A DNA stretch of 52,171 nt from Polynucleobacter sp. (GTDB lineage Bacteria > Pseudomonadota > Gammaproteobacteria > Burkholderiales > Burkholderiaceae_D), in assembly GCA_021737945.1 (NCBI GenBank), contig JAIPCX010000021.1, forward strand, positions 1 through 52,171, read 5' to 3'. The position numbers were made by a program, and so were the translations under genes. The notes under the pieces are model-generated. The model did not search any database. It saw only the letters and a program-made list of their open reading frames with translations, and was not told where the DNA came from. Shown one piece after another: positions 37,735 through 48,426 of this stretch (positions within the stretch are counted from its first letter, which is position 1; every line of letters begins with the position of its first letter).

Positions 37735-38373
37735 TCAGGGATTCCAATGTACAAAATTTTTATAAAGGTGCAAACCAGCAGACGCACTTTTTTCGGGGTG
37801 AAACTGGGTGGCAAAAATATTATCTCGTCCCGCGGCGCAGCAAAATGGCAAACCATAAACAGTTTCGCCCAGCGCGTGGTCCATTTGGTCGGGAACCGCA
37901 TAATAACTGTGCACAAAATAAAAATAACTACCGTCTGCGACTCCATCCCAGATCGGATGGGGTTTACGTTGCCGAACTTGATTCCAGCCCATTTGCGGCA
38001 CTTTAAATCTAGAACCATCCGGTTGTATCTGGCCATCCAGCTGAAACTTCACCACTTTGCCGGGCAACAGGCCCAGACAACGAGCATCGCCTTCTTCGCT
38101 GGAATCAAACAGCATCTGCTCACCGACGCACACCCCAAATAGAGGCTTATTCTGCGCGGCCTCCATCAGCGCCTCAAGCAGGCCCGAATCGCGTAATGAT
38201 TGCATACAATCCGGCATCGCTCCCTGCCCAGGCAAGACGATGCGATCGGCCGCACGAATTGCATCAGCCTCAGCAGACACCGCCACCTCAGCCTCTGGCG
38301 CAACATGCATCAGCGCCTGCGCTACCGAGCGCAGATTACCCATGCCGTAATCAACCACCACAATCTTATTCAT
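37735..38373 (-). CDS. hisH: imidazole glycerol phosphate synthase, glutamine amidotransferase subunit
   Basis: Supplies ammonia to HisF. It has 212 residues. The nucleophile is C82 in [10 protein letters not shown], with His-Glu in [16 protein letters not shown] and [12 protein letters not shown] are family blocks. Confidence 0.97.
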   Translation of the reverse strand: MNKIVVVDYGMGNLRSVAQALMHVAPEAEVAVSAEADAIRAADRIVLPGQGAMPDCMQSLRDSGLLEALMEAAQNKPLFGVCVGEQMLFDSSEEGDARCLGLLPGKVVKFQLDGQIQPDGSRFKVPQMGWNQVRQRKPHPIWDGVADGSYFYFVHSYYAVPDQMDHALGETVYGLPFCCAAGRDNIFATQFHPEKSASAGLHLYKNFVHWNP

Positions 38374-38421
38374 GAAATCGCTTAATGCTTGCGCGGCTTA
38401 AAGGCTCGTCGAACAAATCGT

Positions 38422-39012
38422 TTAGAGGCTGCCCTTGGTGGAGGGAATAGTTCCTGCAGCACGCGGATCAAGCTCAGCGGCCATACGCAATGCACGACCA
38501 AAAGCCTTGAATACGGTTTCACACTGATGATGCGCGTTTTCACCGCGCAAATTATCAATATGCAGCGTCATCAGCGCATGGTTGACGAAGCCCTGAAAAA
38601 ATTCATGCGTGAGGTCGACATCAAAGCTTCCAATCATGGAGCGCTTGAATGGAACGTGAAATTCCAATCCGGGACGGCCCGAAAAATCAATCACCACACG
38701 CGATAACGCCTCATCTAACGGCACATAGGAATGCCCGTAGCGACGAATACCTTTTTTGTCACCCATCGCCTTCGCAAACGCTTGGCCTAGCGTGATACCC
38801 ACATCTTCTACTGTGTGGTGAGCATCAATGTGCAAGTCACCTTTGGCACTGATATCGAGATCGATCAAACCATGGCGTGCGATTTGATCGAGCATGTGAT
38901 CGAGGAAAGGCACGCCCGTGTTGAGTTTTTGCTGACCGGTACCATCGATATTAATGGCCACCCGAATCTGGGTTTCGTTGGTATCGCGAACCACTTCTGC
39001 TGTACGTGCCAT
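38422..39012 (-). CDS. hisB: imidazoleglycerol-phosphate dehydratase
   Basis: Monofunctional form of 196 residues, without the phosphatase domain found in enteric HisB, so histidinol phosphatase must be encoded elsewhere. Manganese-binding His/Glu motifs are [21 protein letters not shown], and their repeat [11 protein letters not shown] with GENAHHQCE. It lies 13 bases after hisC. Confidence 0.96.
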   Translation of the reverse strand: MARTAEVVRDTNETQIRVAINIDGTGQQKLNTGVPFLDHMLDQIARHGLIDLDISAKGDLHIDAHHTVEDVGITLGQAFAKAMGDKKGIRRYGHSYVPLDEALSRVVIDFSGRPGLEFHVPFKRSMIGSFDVDLTHEFFQGFVNHALMTLHIDNLRGENAHHQCETVFKAFGRALRMAAELDPRAAGTIPSTKGSL

Positions 39013-39025
39013 GGCTAAAATAATG

Positions 39026-40114
39026 TCAGGAATTCAGACTAGATTTAAGGGCCGCCAAAAAGACGGCGTTCTCGGCGGGCGTGCTCACGGTCACCCGTAA
39101 GCAGTTATCGAGTAAAGAATGCATTTTACCGACATTTTTTACCAACACCTTTTGGGCTAGCAGGCGCTCGAATATCTGAGTGCCCGTCAAACCATTTTTA
39201 GTAACGCGGAAAAGAATGAAATTGGCCGCTGAAGGAAACGCCTCAACTCCCTCCATCTCAGCCAAACCAGTTAGCATGACCTCACGCTCAGCGCGAATCG
39301 CTGATGCCTGCGCGTCCAACACGTCGGTATGTTCCAACACAAAACCTGCCGTGACTTCGGTCAGCACGTTCACGTTATAAGGCGGACGAACTTTATCAAA
39401 TTCATTTAATAGCGCCTGCGAAGCAGACATGTAGCCAAGACGTATGCCTGCTAAACCCAACTTTGAAACGGTACGCATGACGATTAAGTTTTCGAACTCA
39501 GGCAACTTCGACATAAAACTATCGCCCGCGAACGGTTGATACGCCTCATCCACAATCACCAATCCGCTGTCACCGACTTCACGAATAATATCCAACATGG
39601 CTCGCACATCAAAAAGATTACCCGTCGGGTTATTGGGATAAGCCAGATACGTAATCGCCGGACGATGCTCACGAATTGCTGCAAGCATCGCTTGCGAATC
39701 CAGAGTGAGATCTTTTTTCAGCGGCACTCCTATGAATTCAAGGCCAGCGAATTGCGCTGACATCGCATACATCACAAAACCAGGTACAGGCGCTAGCACT
39801 TTCGCGCCAGGTTTTGCGCACGCTACTGACACGATACTAATTAACTCATCCGAGCCATTACCTAGCACCACATCCCAACCCGCAGGCACACCCTGCTTGG
39901 CGCAAATGGCTGCCTTTAATTTTGCATAGGTCGGAACGGGATAACGATTCAATGCCGCTGATCCCAGTCGACGACCTAACTCCTGCTGCAGATCAGGCGT
40001 TAGCGTGTAAGGATTTTCCATTGCATCCAGTTTTACAAAACCAGAGGCATCGGGTACGTGATAAGCCGAGAGTGCGCGCACATCGGCGCGAATTATATTT
40101 TTGCTGACTGTCAT
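39026..40114 (-). CDS. hisC: histidinol-phosphate aminotransferase
   Basis: PLP enzyme of fold type I with 362 residues that converts imidazole acetol phosphate to histidinol phosphate. The PLP lysine is in [22 protein letters not shown]-type [18 protein letters not shown] and [11 protein letters not shown] are present. It is followed by hisB and preceded by hisD within the operon. Confidence 0.96.
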   Translation of the reverse strand: MTVSKNIIRADVRALSAYHVPDASGFVKLDAMENPYTLTPDLQQELGRRLGSAALNRYPVPTYAKLKAAICAKQGVPAGWDVVLGNGSDELISIVSVACAKPGAKVLAPVPGFVMYAMSAQFAGLEFIGVPLKKDLTLDSQAMLAAIREHRPAITYLAYPNNPTGNLFDVRAMLDIIREVGDSGLVIVDEAYQPFAGDSFMSKLPEFENLIVMRTVSKLGLAGIRLGYMSASQALLNEFDKVRPPYNVNVLTEVTAGFVLEHTDVLDAQASAIRAEREVMLTGLAEMEGVEAFPSAANFILFRVTKNGLTGTQIFERLLAQKVLVKNVGKMHSLLDNCLRVTVSTPAENAVFLAALKSSLNS

Positions 40115-40121
40115 GTGAAAC

Positions 40122-41435
40122 TCATTTCAACCGTAGCTCTGCAGAGCGTGCATGCGCTGGCAAGCCTTCGCCGTACGCGAGTTCAGCTGCTATAACGCCT
40201 AAGGTCTGCGCACCGGATTGACTTACATGAATAATCGATGAGCGCTTTTGAAAATCGTACACACCCAGTGGTGATGAAAAACGTGCGGTGCGCGAAGTAG
40301 GCAGCACGTGATTCGGACCCGCGCAATAATCACCGAGCGACTCGGATGAAAATTTACCTAAAAACATAGCACCTGCATGGCGAATTTTATCGGCCCATTG
40401 CTGTGGCTGCTCAGCTGAAATTTCTAAATGTTCAGCCGCTATCGTGTTGGCGATGTCGCAGGCTTCATTCATGTCACGTACTTTGACCAAAGCACCTCGA
40501 TTCGTGAGTGAGATGCGAATCACATCGTGCCTAGGCATTTCCGCCAGTAATGTATTCACACTAGCTTGCACGCGCGTCAAATAATCGGCATCGGGACACA
40601 CGAGTATGGATTGCGCCAATTCGTCATGCTCAGCCTGCGAAAACAAATCCATCGCCACCCAATCCGGGTCGGTACTGCCATCGGCAAGAATGAGAATTTC
40701 AGATGGGCCAGCAATCATATCGATACCCACCACACCAAATACCCGACGCTTTGCAGCTGCCACGTAGGCGTTACCCGGCCCGACAATTTTATCGACCTGC
40801 GGTATGGTCGCCGTGCCATAGGCTAGCGCAGCGACTGCCTGCGCTCCACCAATCGTGAACACACGATCAACTCCGGCAATCTCCGCAGCAGCCAACACTA
40901 AAGAATTTTTTACACCATCGGGCGTCGGCACCACCATGATGATTTCACCGACACCGGCCACTTTCGCCGGAATCGCATTCATCAACACCGATGATGGATA
41001 GGCTGCCTTACCACCGGGGACATAAATACCAACCTTATCGAGCGCGGTTACTTTTTGTCCCAACACGGTGCCATCAGCTTCGGTGAAAAGAAATCCATCC
41101 GAACCACATTCTTTTTTTTGCCGCTCATGATAAGCGCGCACTCGATCTGCTGCCTGCTGCAATGCGTGACGACGTGCCTCGGGCAAGCCAGCTAACGCTG
41201 CCTGTCTTTCAGCGCGCGGGATTTCAAGTGCCTGAATGCTAGACGCGTTAAGCCGATCAAACTTATTGGTGTAATCAAGTAAGGCCGCATCACCCCGCAG
41301 ACGAACTTGGGCAATGATGTCGGCAGCGACGCGATCAATCGCCTCATCTTCAGATGCCTCAAAGGCCAGCACGGCCATTAGCCTCTGATGGAAATCGCGC
41401 TCAGTAGAATCAAGTTGACGTATAACGACTGACAT
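40122..41435 (-). CDS. hisD: histidinol dehydrogenase
   Basis: Two-step NAD-dependent oxidation of histidinol to histidine. It has 437 residues. Marks are [44 protein letters not shown], the zinc/catalytic [10 protein letters not shown] and the C-terminal [23 protein letters not shown]. It is three bases downstream of hisG. Confidence 0.97.
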   Translation of the reverse strand: MSVVIRQLDSTERDFHQRLMAVLAFEASEDEAIDRVAADIIAQVRLRGDAALLDYTNKFDRLNASSIQALEIPRAERQAALAGLPEARRHALQQAADRVRAYHERQKKECGSDGFLFTEADGTVLGQKVTALDKVGIYVPGGKAAYPSSVLMNAIPAKVAGVGEIIMVVPTPDGVKNSLVLAAAEIAGVDRVFTIGGAQAVAALAYGTATIPQVDKIVGPGNAYVAAAKRRVFGVVGIDMIAGPSEILILADGSTDPDWVAMDLFSQAEHDELAQSILVCPDADYLTRVQASVNTLLAEMPRHDVIRISLTNRGALVKVRDMNEACDIANTIAAEHLEISAEQPQQWADKIRHAGAMFLGKFSSESLGDYCAGPNHVLPTSRTARFSSPLGVYDFQKRSSIIHVSQSGAQTLGVIAAELAYGEGLPAHARSAELRLK

Positions 41436-41438
41436 AAA

Positions 41439-42095
41439 TTATTTTTCGCTACGTGATGCACGATCAAACGCATCAATGATCGACTGCAGTTTTTCTCGTT
41501 TAAGTTTTAATGCGGCTCGGTTGACGACTAAGCGTGCGGAGATATCCATGATGTGTTCAACTTCAACCAAGTTATTCGCACGCAAGGTACTGCCCGTCGA
41601 CACTAAATCAACAATCGCATCGGATAAACCCACCAATGGACCTAACTCCATCGAACCGTACAGCTTGATCAAATCAACGTGTACGCCTTTTTCGGCGAAA
41701 TGTTCACGTGCGACCTGAACGTACTTAGTCGCTACTCGCAAGCGCGCACCCTGACGCACGGCATTGGCATAGTCAAAACCCGCATGCACTGCGACTGACA
41801 TTCGGCATTTAGCGATGTTTAAATCAATCGGCTGATACAAGCCTTCGCCGCCATGTTCGAGCAGCACGTCTTTGCCAGCAACACCGAAATCAGCGGCACC
41901 GTATTGCACATAGGTAGGCACATCGGAGGCGCGCACGATCACCACGCGTATCTGCGGATCGCTAGTGGGCAAAATTAATTTGCGGGATTTTTCCGGATCT
42001 TCAGTAACCTCAATGCCGGCTGCTTTAAGCAAAGGCAAGGTCTCTTCAAAGATTCGGCCCTTGGATAGCGCAAGTGTGATGGTCTGGTCCGTCAT
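41439..42095 (-). CDS. hisG: ATP phosphoribosyltransferase, short form
   Basis: First enzyme of histidine synthesis. At 218 residues it is the short HisG type that lacks the C-terminal regulatory domain. Such enzymes need the HisZ regulatory subunit, which is not in this window. [41 protein letters not shown] and the PRPP site [14 protein letters not shown] are all present. The start overlaps the murA stop by four bases. Confidence 0.96.
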   Translation of the reverse strand: MTDQTITLALSKGRIFEETLPLLKAAGIEVTEDPEKSRKLILPTSDPQIRVVIVRASDVPTYVQYGAADFGVAGKDVLLEHGGEGLYQPIDLNIAKCRMSVAVHAGFDYANAVRQGARLRVATKYVQVAREHFAEKGVHVDLIKLYGSMELGPLVGLSDAIVDLVSTGSTLRANNLVEVEHIMDISARLVVNRAALKLKREKLQSIIDAFDRASRSEK

Positions 42096-43342
42096 TTGAT
42101 TCTCTGTATATCTGCACCAACGGCTGATAGCTTAGCTTCCATCCTATCGTAACCACGATCCAGGTGATAAATGCGGTCTACCAGTGTCTGCCCTTCAGCC
42201 GCGAGGCCGGCAATAACCAATGAAGCAGAAGCTCGCAAATCGGTTGCCATTACCGGCGCTCCAACCAATCGCGGTACACCGTTGATGATGGCAGTATGTC
42301 CATCGATATCAATTAATGCACCCAGGCGGTTGAGTTCCTGAACATGCATGTAACGGTTTTCGAAAATAGTCTCAGTCACTCGACTCGTACCTTCGGCCAC
42401 ACAATTAAGCGCCATAACCTGAGCTTGCATATCGGTGGGAAATCCAGGGTATTCGGTAGTGCGGAAATTGACAGCTTTGGGGCGGCCCGACATTTGAACT
42501 CGCATCCAATCGTCGCCATTCGTCATAACGACACCCGCCTCGCGCAATTTATCAACGACTGCGTCCAGCAAATCGGCGCGTGTATGCCTGAGTGTTACAT
42601 CACCACCGGCCGCAGCAACCGCACACAAAAACGTACCCGTTTCAATGCGATCGGCAATCACGGCATGTGACGCGCCATGCAAAGCTGGAACACCCATCAC
42701 ACGCAAACAATCCGTACCGATACCTTCAATGCGCGCACCCATAGCAACCAACAAATTTGCTAAATCAGTGACCTCGGGTTCACGAGCCGCGTTTTCAAGT
42801 ACCGTCTCACCTTCAGCAAGCGTAGCAGCCATCAGCAAATTTTCAGTGCCGGTGACGGTGATCATGTCAGTAACTATGCGCGTGCCTTTAAGCTTTTTTG
42901 CTCGTGCATGAATGTAACCGGCTTCGATGCGTATTTCAGCACCCATGGCCTGCAAGCCCTTGATGTGCTGATCAACAGGACGCGAACCAATCGCGCATCC
43001 ACCCGGCAATGAAACCTTCGCTTCACCAAAACGCGCCAGCAACGGGCCCAATACAAGAATCGATGCGCGCATCGTTTTCACCATCTCGTAAGGCGCCTCG
43101 AGACGATTAATATCACGACCGCACAGCTCCGTCACACCCTCTTTTACTTGCACTGATAGCCCCATTTGCACTAGTAGTTTCTGCATAGTGGCTACGTCTT
43201 GTAGCTTGGGCACATTGGATAAAGCCAGCGTATCGGCCGTCAGCAAACCAGCGCACAAAATAGGCAATGCGGCATTCTTTGCACCAGATACGGTAATCTC
43301 GCCCGAGAGGCGCTTACCTCCGGTAATGAGCAGTTTGTCCAT
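42092..43342 (-). CDS. murA: UDP-N-acetylglucosamine 1-carboxyvinyltransferase
   Basis: Transfers enolpyruvate to UDP-GlcNAc, the first committed step of peptidoglycan synthesis and the fosfomycin target. It has 416 residues in two inside-out barrel domains. K22-N23 (SGAKNAALP) and the reactive cysteine C116 in [10 protein letters not shown] are present, so the enzyme should be fosfomycin-sensitive by residue type. It overlaps bolA by one base. Confidence 0.97.
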   Translation of the reverse strand: MDKLLITGGKRLSGEITVSGAKNAALPILCAGLLTADTLALSNVPKLQDVATMQKLLVQMGLSVQVKEGVTELCGRDINRLEAPYEMVKTMRASILVLGPLLARFGEAKVSLPGGCAIGSRPVDQHIKGLQAMGAEIRIEAGYIHARAKKLKGTRIVTDMITVTGTENLLMAATLAEGETVLENAAREPEVTDLANLLVAMGARIEGIGTDCLRVMGVPALHGASHAVIADRIETGTFLCAVAAAGGDVTLRHTRADLLDAVVDKLREAGVVMTNGDDWMRVQMSGRPKAVNFRTTEYPGFPTDMQAQVMALNCVAEGTSRVTETIFENRYMHVQELNRLGALIDIDGHTAIINGVPRLVGAPVMATDLRASASLVIAGLAAEGQTLVDRIYHLDRGYDRMEAKLSAVGADIQRIK

Positions 43343-43578
43343 TACGACTGATGCTCTTCCGGTGTGAGCGTTTTCATAGACAGCGCATGGATCTCTTCGC
43401 GCATACGGTCACCCAGCGCTGCGTAGACTAGTTGATGGCGTTGAATCAACCGCTTACCAGCAAATGCGGGCGATACGATTAGCGCAGTGAAATGCTGACC
43501 ATCACCGTCGACTTCTAAATGCGAGCACTCGAGTCCGTTAGCGATATATTCTTTGATTCGTTCAGGTGTAGGCAACAC
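43342..43578 (-). CDS. BolA-family protein
   Basis: Small BolA/IbaG-type protein of 78 residues from GTG 43578, which has AAAGG seven bases before it. The frame is open for 38 more codons upstream, overlapping the ABC permease, but those residues do not belong to the fold. The [28 protein letters not shown] region carries the invariant RHQ and helix. BolA proteins work with monothiol glutaredoxins in Fe-S handling; grxD lies elsewhere in the window. Confidence 0.88.
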   Translation of the reverse strand: MLPTPERIKEYIANGLECSHLEVDGDGQHFTALIVSPAFAGKRLIQRHQLVYAALGDRMREEIHALSMKTLTPEEHQS

Positions 43579-43630
43579 GATGTACCTTTTTAAAAATTCG
43601 AAAAATAAATTTTGCAGCGGTAAATATGCA

Positions 43631-44386
43631 TCAATGCCGTAATTTATAACCGCCCTTGAGCAGCCGCACTGCAATTCCTGCCAATACCGCAAAAAAAACC
43701 GATACGATCAGTAAGCTAGTCGCTGGTGGTACATCGGAGTGACCAAAGAAACCATAGCGAAAGCCATCAATCATATAAAAAAATGGATTGGCATGCGAAA
43801 CAGCCAGCCAAAACGGTGGCAGCGAGTGCACTGAGTAAAAAACTCCCGCCAAAAAGGTCGCCGGCACAATCAAGAAATTTTGAAATGCTGCGAGTTGATC
43901 AAATTTTTCTGCCCAGATCCCAGCCAACAAACCCATGGTACCTAAGATAGCGGCACCCATCAGCGCAAACAAAAGTATCCAAAGCGGTGCAACGAATGAA
44001 AGCTTGGCAAACCAGACGGTAATAAAAAATACACCAGCACCCACGGCCAAACCGCGGACCATCGCAGCCAACACATAAGCGCCAAACATTTCCCAGTGCG
44101 AAAGCGGCGCAAGCAAAACAAACACAAGATTGCCGGTAATCTTTGATTGAATTAATGATGACGACGAATTCGCAAACGAATTTTGTAGCACACTCATCAT
44201 CACCAATCCCGGCACCAGAAACGCGGTGTAAGAGACGCCTGGAAAAACCTGCACATGCTCTTCCAGAACATGGCCAAAGATGAGTAAGTACAACATCGCT
44301 GTGACGATAGGCGCGGTCAGCGTTTGCGTAGCCACCTTCCAAAAACGCAGTAATTCTTTTCGAAATAACGTTTGAAATCCGGTCAT
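43631..44386 (-). CDS. ABC-2 type transporter permease
   Basis: Membrane protein of 251 residues with about six predicted spans, typical of the ABC-2 permease family (FRKELLRFWKVATQTLTAPIVTAMLYLLIFG and LIVPATFLAGVFYSVHSLPP). It pairs with the ATPase gene just upstream (four-base overlap). Substrate is unknown; related pairs in proteobacteria include YadG/YadH. Position between mla and bolA-murA suggests an envelope role. Confidence 0.9.
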   Translation of the reverse strand: MTGFQTLFRKELLRFWKVATQTLTAPIVTAMLYLLIFGHVLEEHVQVFPGVSYTAFLVPGLVMMSVLQNSFANSSSSLIQSKITGNLVFVLLAPLSHWEMFGAYVLAAMVRGLAVGAGVFFITVWFAKLSFVAPLWILLFALMGAAILGTMGLLAGIWAEKFDQLAAFQNFLIVPATFLAGVFYSVHSLPPFWLAVSHANPFFYMIDGFRYGFFGHSDVPPATSLLIVSVFFAVLAGIAVRLLKGGYKLRH

Positions 44387-45294
44387 TTATCACCACCCAT
44401 GACCTGCATGAACACATCTTCCAAATCCGCCTGATGCAACTGCAGGTCCTCTAACGTAACGCCCGAGCCTCGAATCGTTGCAAGTATTCCTTCCACTTCG
44501 TCGTGATGGTTCACGCGTAAGGTGTACTTCTCACCCGCGAGCAATTCATCAGGATGAGAAACCAATGCATGCAATGAAGAAGGTAGTTTGCCACCCGATA
44601 GCTTGACGACCAGCTGAGAACCCGAAATTCGTCCAATCAATGCTGCAGTCGAATCCAGCGCCACCACTTGACCTGATTTAAGCATCGCAATCCGACTACA
44701 CAAGGCTTGTGCCTCTTCGAGGTAGTGGGTAGTCAGCACCACGGTGTGCCCTTCGCGATTCAAACGTCCAATGAAATTCCACAAGGTCTGACGCAATTCC
44801 ACATCAACGCCGGCCGTAGGCTCGTCCAACATGATGACCGGTGGCTTGTGTACCAGCGCTTGGGCGACCAGCACGCGTCGTTTCATACCACCGGATAGCG
44901 AGCGCATATTGCTATCAGCCTTGGCCGTCAGGTCCAGATGGTGCATGACCTCATCAATCCACGCATCATTGTTGCGAATGCCAAAATAACCCGACTGCAT
45001 GCGCAATGTTTCGCGCACGGTAAAGAAGGGATCAAACACCAACTCTTGAGGCACCACGCCCAAACACTGGCGCGCGCTTCGGTAATCCGTCACAACATCG
45101 TGACCTTGGATGGCGACGCTACCCTCATCGGCACGCGCCAAACCGGCAATGATGGAAATTAAGGTGGTTTTACCCGCGCCATTCGGACCTAACAGACCGA
45201 AAAATTCGCCCGCACCAATTTTTAGCGATATACCGCCCAAAGCTTGCAAGGAGCCGTAGCGCTTTTTAACGTTATCTATGTGAATGGCGGTCAT
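44383..45294 (-). CDS. ABC transporter ATP-binding protein
   Basis: Protein of 303 residues from ATG 45294. Walker A is GPNGAGKTT, the signature is LSGGMKRR, Walker B is VIMLDEPTAGVD, and the switch His is in LTTHYLEEA. A C-terminal extension of about 80 residues follows the nucleotide-binding domain, as in the drug/lipid export type. It starts 138 bases after the STAS gene. The frame continues upstream to 45342, but the start MTAIHIDNVKKRYG is preferred. Confidence 0.92.
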   Translation of the reverse strand: MTAIHIDNVKKRYGSLQALGGISLKIGAGEFFGLLGPNGAGKTTLISIIAGLARADEGSVAIQGHDVVTDYRSARQCLGVVPQELVFDPFFTVRETLRMQSGYFGIRNNDAWIDEVMHHLDLTAKADSNMRSLSGGMKRRVLVAQALVHKPPVIMLDEPTAGVDVELRQTLWNFIGRLNREGHTVVLTTHYLEEAQALCSRIAMLKSGQVVALDSTAALIGRISGSQLVVKLSGGKLPSSLHALVSHPDELLAGEKYTLRVNHHDEVEGILATIRGSGVTLEDLQLHQADLEDVFMQVMGGDK

Positions 45295-45350
45295 GAAGGG
45301 AGAAACAAGGCGAATGCTGCCAGCGCTACGGGGCACGTGCAAAGTCTTTG

Positions 45351-45356
45351 ATTATA
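45351..45356 (-). promoter_or_regulatory. possible -10 element before the ABC transporter pair
   Basis: Minus-strand TATAAT, 57 bases before the ATPase start, in the 138-base gap after mlaB. No good -35 is found. If active it would drive the ABC genes, bolA and murA separately from mla. Confidence 0.35.
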
Positions 45357-45432
45357 GGGGATTTGAGGGCTAGCACTTGCCCTGGCGAACATGCCCGCAG
45401 GGCTTACATGAAGAAAGCGCTAGAACTAAGCC

Positions 45433-45684
45433 CTAGAGCAGGGTATCTACGCTGTATAACTTGGCCAAACTGAGCAAACCTGCGGGCAAACCAACTAGCT
45501 CCAGACTGACACTTTTATCGGTCGCAGCACGTTGCCAGGCCAACAGCGCCGATACGGCAGAGGAATCAAAATGGGTCAGGCCAGAAAGATCGACCGTGGT
45601 CTCGCCCTGCACTATAGCCTCCATGCCCTCGCGCAGCACATCGGCGGCGTCAGCCATGGTGATGGAAGTGGGCGCAAAACTCAT
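45433..45684 (-). CDS. mlaB: STAS-domain protein, MlaB-like
   Basis: STAS-fold protein of 83 residues (TTVDLSGLTHFDSSAVSALLAWQR holds the central helix). MlaB binds MlaF and is needed for assembly and activity of the MlaFEDB transporter. It lies directly after mlaC, one base apart. Confidence 0.88.
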   Translation of the reverse strand: MSFAPTSITMADAADVLREGMEAIVQGETTVDLSGLTHFDSSAVSALLAWQRAATDKSVSLELVGLPAGLLSLAKLYSVDTLL

Positions 45685-45685
45685 T

Positions 45686-46327
45686 TCAGCTCTTAGTTGG
45701 TTTGGGCGGTGAAGCCGCGAGTCGCTTATTGCGCTCAGCCAGCGCCTTGATCAAGCCATCGATCCCGCCCTTGCCAATTTCAGCGGAAAAGGTGCCCTTG
45801 TAGGTTTCTACCAGCCAAGCGCCAAGAATATTGACGTCATAAATTTTCCAACCTGCTGCCGTTTTCTCCAGACGGTAGTTCAGCTGTATTGGTTCGCCGC
45901 GTGGCTGCAGCACCATGGAACGCACCTCGACTTCATCATCTTCTGCCGCTGCGCGCATGGGTTTGAATTCCAGAACTTGATTGCGTACCTGCGCAATCGC
46001 TCCAGAGTAGGTGTAGATCAACAGGGTACGAAATTCAGTTGTCAGCGCAGCCTGTTGCTCAGGCGTGGCTTCGCGCCAGAACCGACCCGCTGCTAGCGCT
46101 GTCATGCGTTGAAAATTTACATGAGGAATGACCTTGTTTTGGACGACCTCAATGATGCGCTGCTGGTTGCCCGCCTGAACCTGCTTATCGGTCTTGGCTA
46201 GCTCGAGAATTTCTTGACTCACTCGCTTGATGAGAACGTCGGGAGCTTCTTGCTGCGCACTGACTTCGCCGGCTGAGAACAGAAAAGCCGAAAACAAGAC
46301 TGTGCAAAAAATTCGTAAATTAAACAT
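45686..46327 (-). CDS. mlaC: phospholipid-binding periplasmic protein MlaC
   Basis: Carries phospholipid between the outer-membrane MlaA complex and the inner-membrane MlaFEDB complex. It has 213 residues with a signal peptide (FCTVLFSAFLFSAGEVSA). MlaC/Tol2-like blocks are VIPHVNFQRMTALAAGRFWREATPEQQAAL, FRTLLIYTYSGAI and WKIYDVNILGAWLVETYKGTF. Confidence 0.95.
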   Translation of the reverse strand: MFNLRIFCTVLFSAFLFSAGEVSAQQEAPDVLIKRVSQEILELAKTDKQVQAGNQQRIIEVVQNKVIPHVNFQRMTALAAGRFWREATPEQQAALTTEFRTLLIYTYSGAIAQVRNQVLEFKPMRAAAEDDEVEVRSMVLQPRGEPIQLNYRLEKTAAGWKIYDVNILGAWLVETYKGTFSAEIGKGGIDGLIKALAERNKRLAASPPKPTKS

Positions 46328-46383
46328 AAAAACCCGCGTCTGTGGGTGGACTAGGCCGCTGATTTAAGCAACCCAAAGAACCG

Positions 46384-46413
46384 ATGATACAGAAGGCCGG
46401 GACTCCTCATCAA
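46384..46413 (-). promoter_or_regulatory. possible mlaC promoter
   Basis: Minus-strand TTGATG (46413-46408), 18-base spacer, TATCAT (46389-46384), in the 122-base gap between mlaA and mlaC. Four and five of six matches. It may give mlaC-mlaB an extra start. Confidence 0.33.
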
Positions 46414-46449
46414 AAGCAAAGTGACTAATCGTACTGATGTAGCAACAGA

Positions 46450-47160
46450 TTAATCTTTTCCGTCACGCACACGACTCTCTCTGCGCTGGAGGTAAGCGTC
46501 CCGATAAAACTGGTAAGGATCAAGCGCCGCACCCTCCATAATAGCCGTGGTGTCTAGTAACGAAGCTCTATTATCAACAATACGCAGCGCACGACCCGTA
46601 TTTTTTGCGCTAACGGGTATTTGACTAGACGCAGTCCATGGATCAGCGTACCAATCGACGGGCTTGGCTAAGGCATCACGCACCGTGCTGGGCCCCAATA
46701 CGGGCAAAACGAAATAGGGGCCAGACTTAGCACCCCACACCGCGAGCGTCTGGCCAAAATCTTCTTCATGCTGAGGCAATCCCATAGGGGTTGCTACATC
46801 GATCAGGCCAAGGATACCAATGGTGGAATTAAAAATGACCCGAACCAAATCAGTCGTGCCATCTTTCGGCTTACCCTGCAAATAATTATTCGCGGCAGTC
46901 CATACATCACCTATGTTGGCAAAGAAATTTCCTACCGCATCGCGAACAAGTTCGGGAACGTAATTCACATATCCCTTGGCGACCGGCTTGAGGATGTTAT
47001 CGTCGACGGATTTATTAAACGTGAACATTGACCGATTATAGTTTTCATAAGGATCGCGAGGGTCACTCCCCGCACCCGGGACGGTGGTCGCGCAGGCGGT
47101 CAGTAGAAATGCCGCTATCACGATGGCGCTCCATCGAATCAATCGTTGTGGACCCGTCAT
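46450..47160 (-). CDS. mlaA: outer-membrane lipoprotein MlaA (VacJ)
   Basis: Removes phospholipid from the outer leaflet of the outer membrane. It has 236 residues with lipobox LLTAC. DPYENYNRSMFTFNKSVDDNILKPVAKGY, FFANIGDVWTAANNYLQGK, and the LPQHEEDFGQTLAVWG and GPYFVLPVLGPSTVRDA segments define the family. It overlaps mlaD by four bases. The mla order here has mlaA inside the operon (F-E-D-A-C-B), unlike E. coli where it is separate. Confidence 0.96.
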   Translation of the reverse strand: MTGPQRLIRWSAIVIAAFLLTACATTVPGAGSDPRDPYENYNRSMFTFNKSVDDNILKPVAKGYVNYVPELVRDAVGNFFANIGDVWTAANNYLQGKPKDGTTDLVRVIFNSTIGILGLIDVATPMGLPQHEEDFGQTLAVWGAKSGPYFVLPVLGPSTVRDALAKPVDWYADPWTASSQIPVSAKNTGRALRIVDNRASLLDTTAIMEGAALDPYQFYRDAYLQRRESRVRDGKD

Positions 47161-47633
47161 TTTTTCTCCCCGCCGCTTCCTTCGGCTGCCTTACTAAACA
47201 AAAATTGACTAATTAAATTCTCAAGAACGATCGCTGACTGTGTGCTCTTAATCCGTTCGCCCTCAGCAAAATTCTTTGTATCGCCGCCAGGCTCTAATCC
47301 TATGTACTGCTCGCCCAGCAAACCCGAGGTCAGGATTTTAGCCGAGCTATCGCGCGGGAACTGAAATTCCGACTGTATACGCATCGTGACCTGCGCCTGA
47401 AATGTCTTGTCGTCGAATGCAATACGTTCTACCCGACCGACCACCACACCAGCACTCTTGACCGGCGCGCGCGGCTTTAAGCCACCAATATTGTCAAAGC
47501 GCGCAGCCAGCGCGTAGCTAGGGCCAAAGCTCATTGAGCTCATATTGCCTGCCTTGAGGGCTAGGAACATGATGGCTATCGCGCCTAACAACACGAAAAG
47601 TCCAACCCACACATCCAAAGATTTTCGTTGCAT
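47157..47633 (-). CDS. mlaD: MlaD, MCE-domain substrate-binding protein
   Basis: Protein of 158 residues anchored by one N-terminal span (DVWVGLFVLLGAIAIMFLALKAG), with a single MCE domain (AARFDNIGGLKPRAPVKSAGVVVGRV). It forms a hexameric ring on MlaE in the periplasm. The C-terminal helix region is short. Confidence 0.95.
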   Translation of the reverse strand: MQRKSLDVWVGLFVLLGAIAIMFLALKAGNMSSMSFGPSYALAARFDNIGGLKPRAPVKSAGVVVGRVERIAFDDKTFQAQVTMRIQSEFQFPRDSSAKILTSGLLGEQYIGLEPGGDTKNFAEGERIKSTQSAIVLENLISQFLFSKAAEGSGGEKK

Positions 47634-47640
47634 GTCTTCC

Positions 47641-48426
47641 TCAGCTAAACATGAGTGCGGTGAGCAGAAAATCCAGCCACAACACCATCAAAGAACCAAT
47701 CACGACGGTGCGTGTAGTGGCTCGTGCTACACCTTCAGGCGTCGGCGCTGCGCAAAAACCTTCGTAGAGCGCAATAAACGTAACAGCCACCCCGAACACA
47801 AAACTTTTAATGACGCCATTTAACACATCGGCCCAGACATCGACACCGGCTTGCATCTGCGACCAGAACGCACCCTCATCAACGCCGATCAGCTGAACAC
47901 CAACAATATAACCGCCCAACACACCGACCGCGCTGAAGATAGCGGCCAGCACCGGCATAGAAATCACCCCAGCCCAAAAGCGCGGTGCCAGCACTCGCTT
48001 CATCGGGTCAACAGCCATCATTTCCATCGCAGCCAATTGCTCGCCGGCTTTCATCAAACCGATTTCTGCGGTTAACGATGTTCCAGCACGTCCGGCAAAC
48101 AGCAGTGCAGTAACTACCGGTCCGAGCTCACGTATTAGCGACAATGCCACCAACAAACCCAGAGCTTGCTCTGAACCATATTTATTCAATGTGTAATAGC
48201 CCTGCAGCCCCAACACGAAGCCAACAAATAGACCTGATACCGCAATAATGACGAGAGAATAATTACCAATGAAATGAATTTGATCTGTCACCAATCGCGG
48301 CCTGCGAAAGACGCTAGGGGAGGCTACTATCAAAGTCACAAAGGTGCGCGAAGCGGCTCCCAGCCCCTCTAATCTCGTTCGAACAGTTGCACCCAACTGC
48401 GCCAGCAGATCAAGAATTAAATTCAT
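47641..48426 (-). CDS. mlaE: MlaE, permease of the phospholipid transporter
   Basis: Permease of 261 residues with about five to six spans. The family block is GLFVGFVLGLQGYYTLNKYG, followed by RELGPVVTALLFAGRAGTSLTAEIGLMKAGEQLAAMEMMAVDP. It overlaps mlaF by four bases. Confidence 0.96.
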   Translation of the reverse strand: MNLILDLLAQLGATVRTRLEGLGAASRTFVTLIVASPSVFRRPRLVTDQIHFIGNYSLVIIAVSGLFVGFVLGLQGYYTLNKYGSEQALGLLVALSLIRELGPVVTALLFAGRAGTSLTAEIGLMKAGEQLAAMEMMAVDPMKRVLAPRFWAGVISMPVLAAIFSAVGVLGGYIVGVQLIGVDEGAFWSQMQAGVDVWADVLNGVIKSFVFGVAVTFIALYEGFCAAPTPEGVARATTRTVVIGSLMVLWLDFLLTALMFS

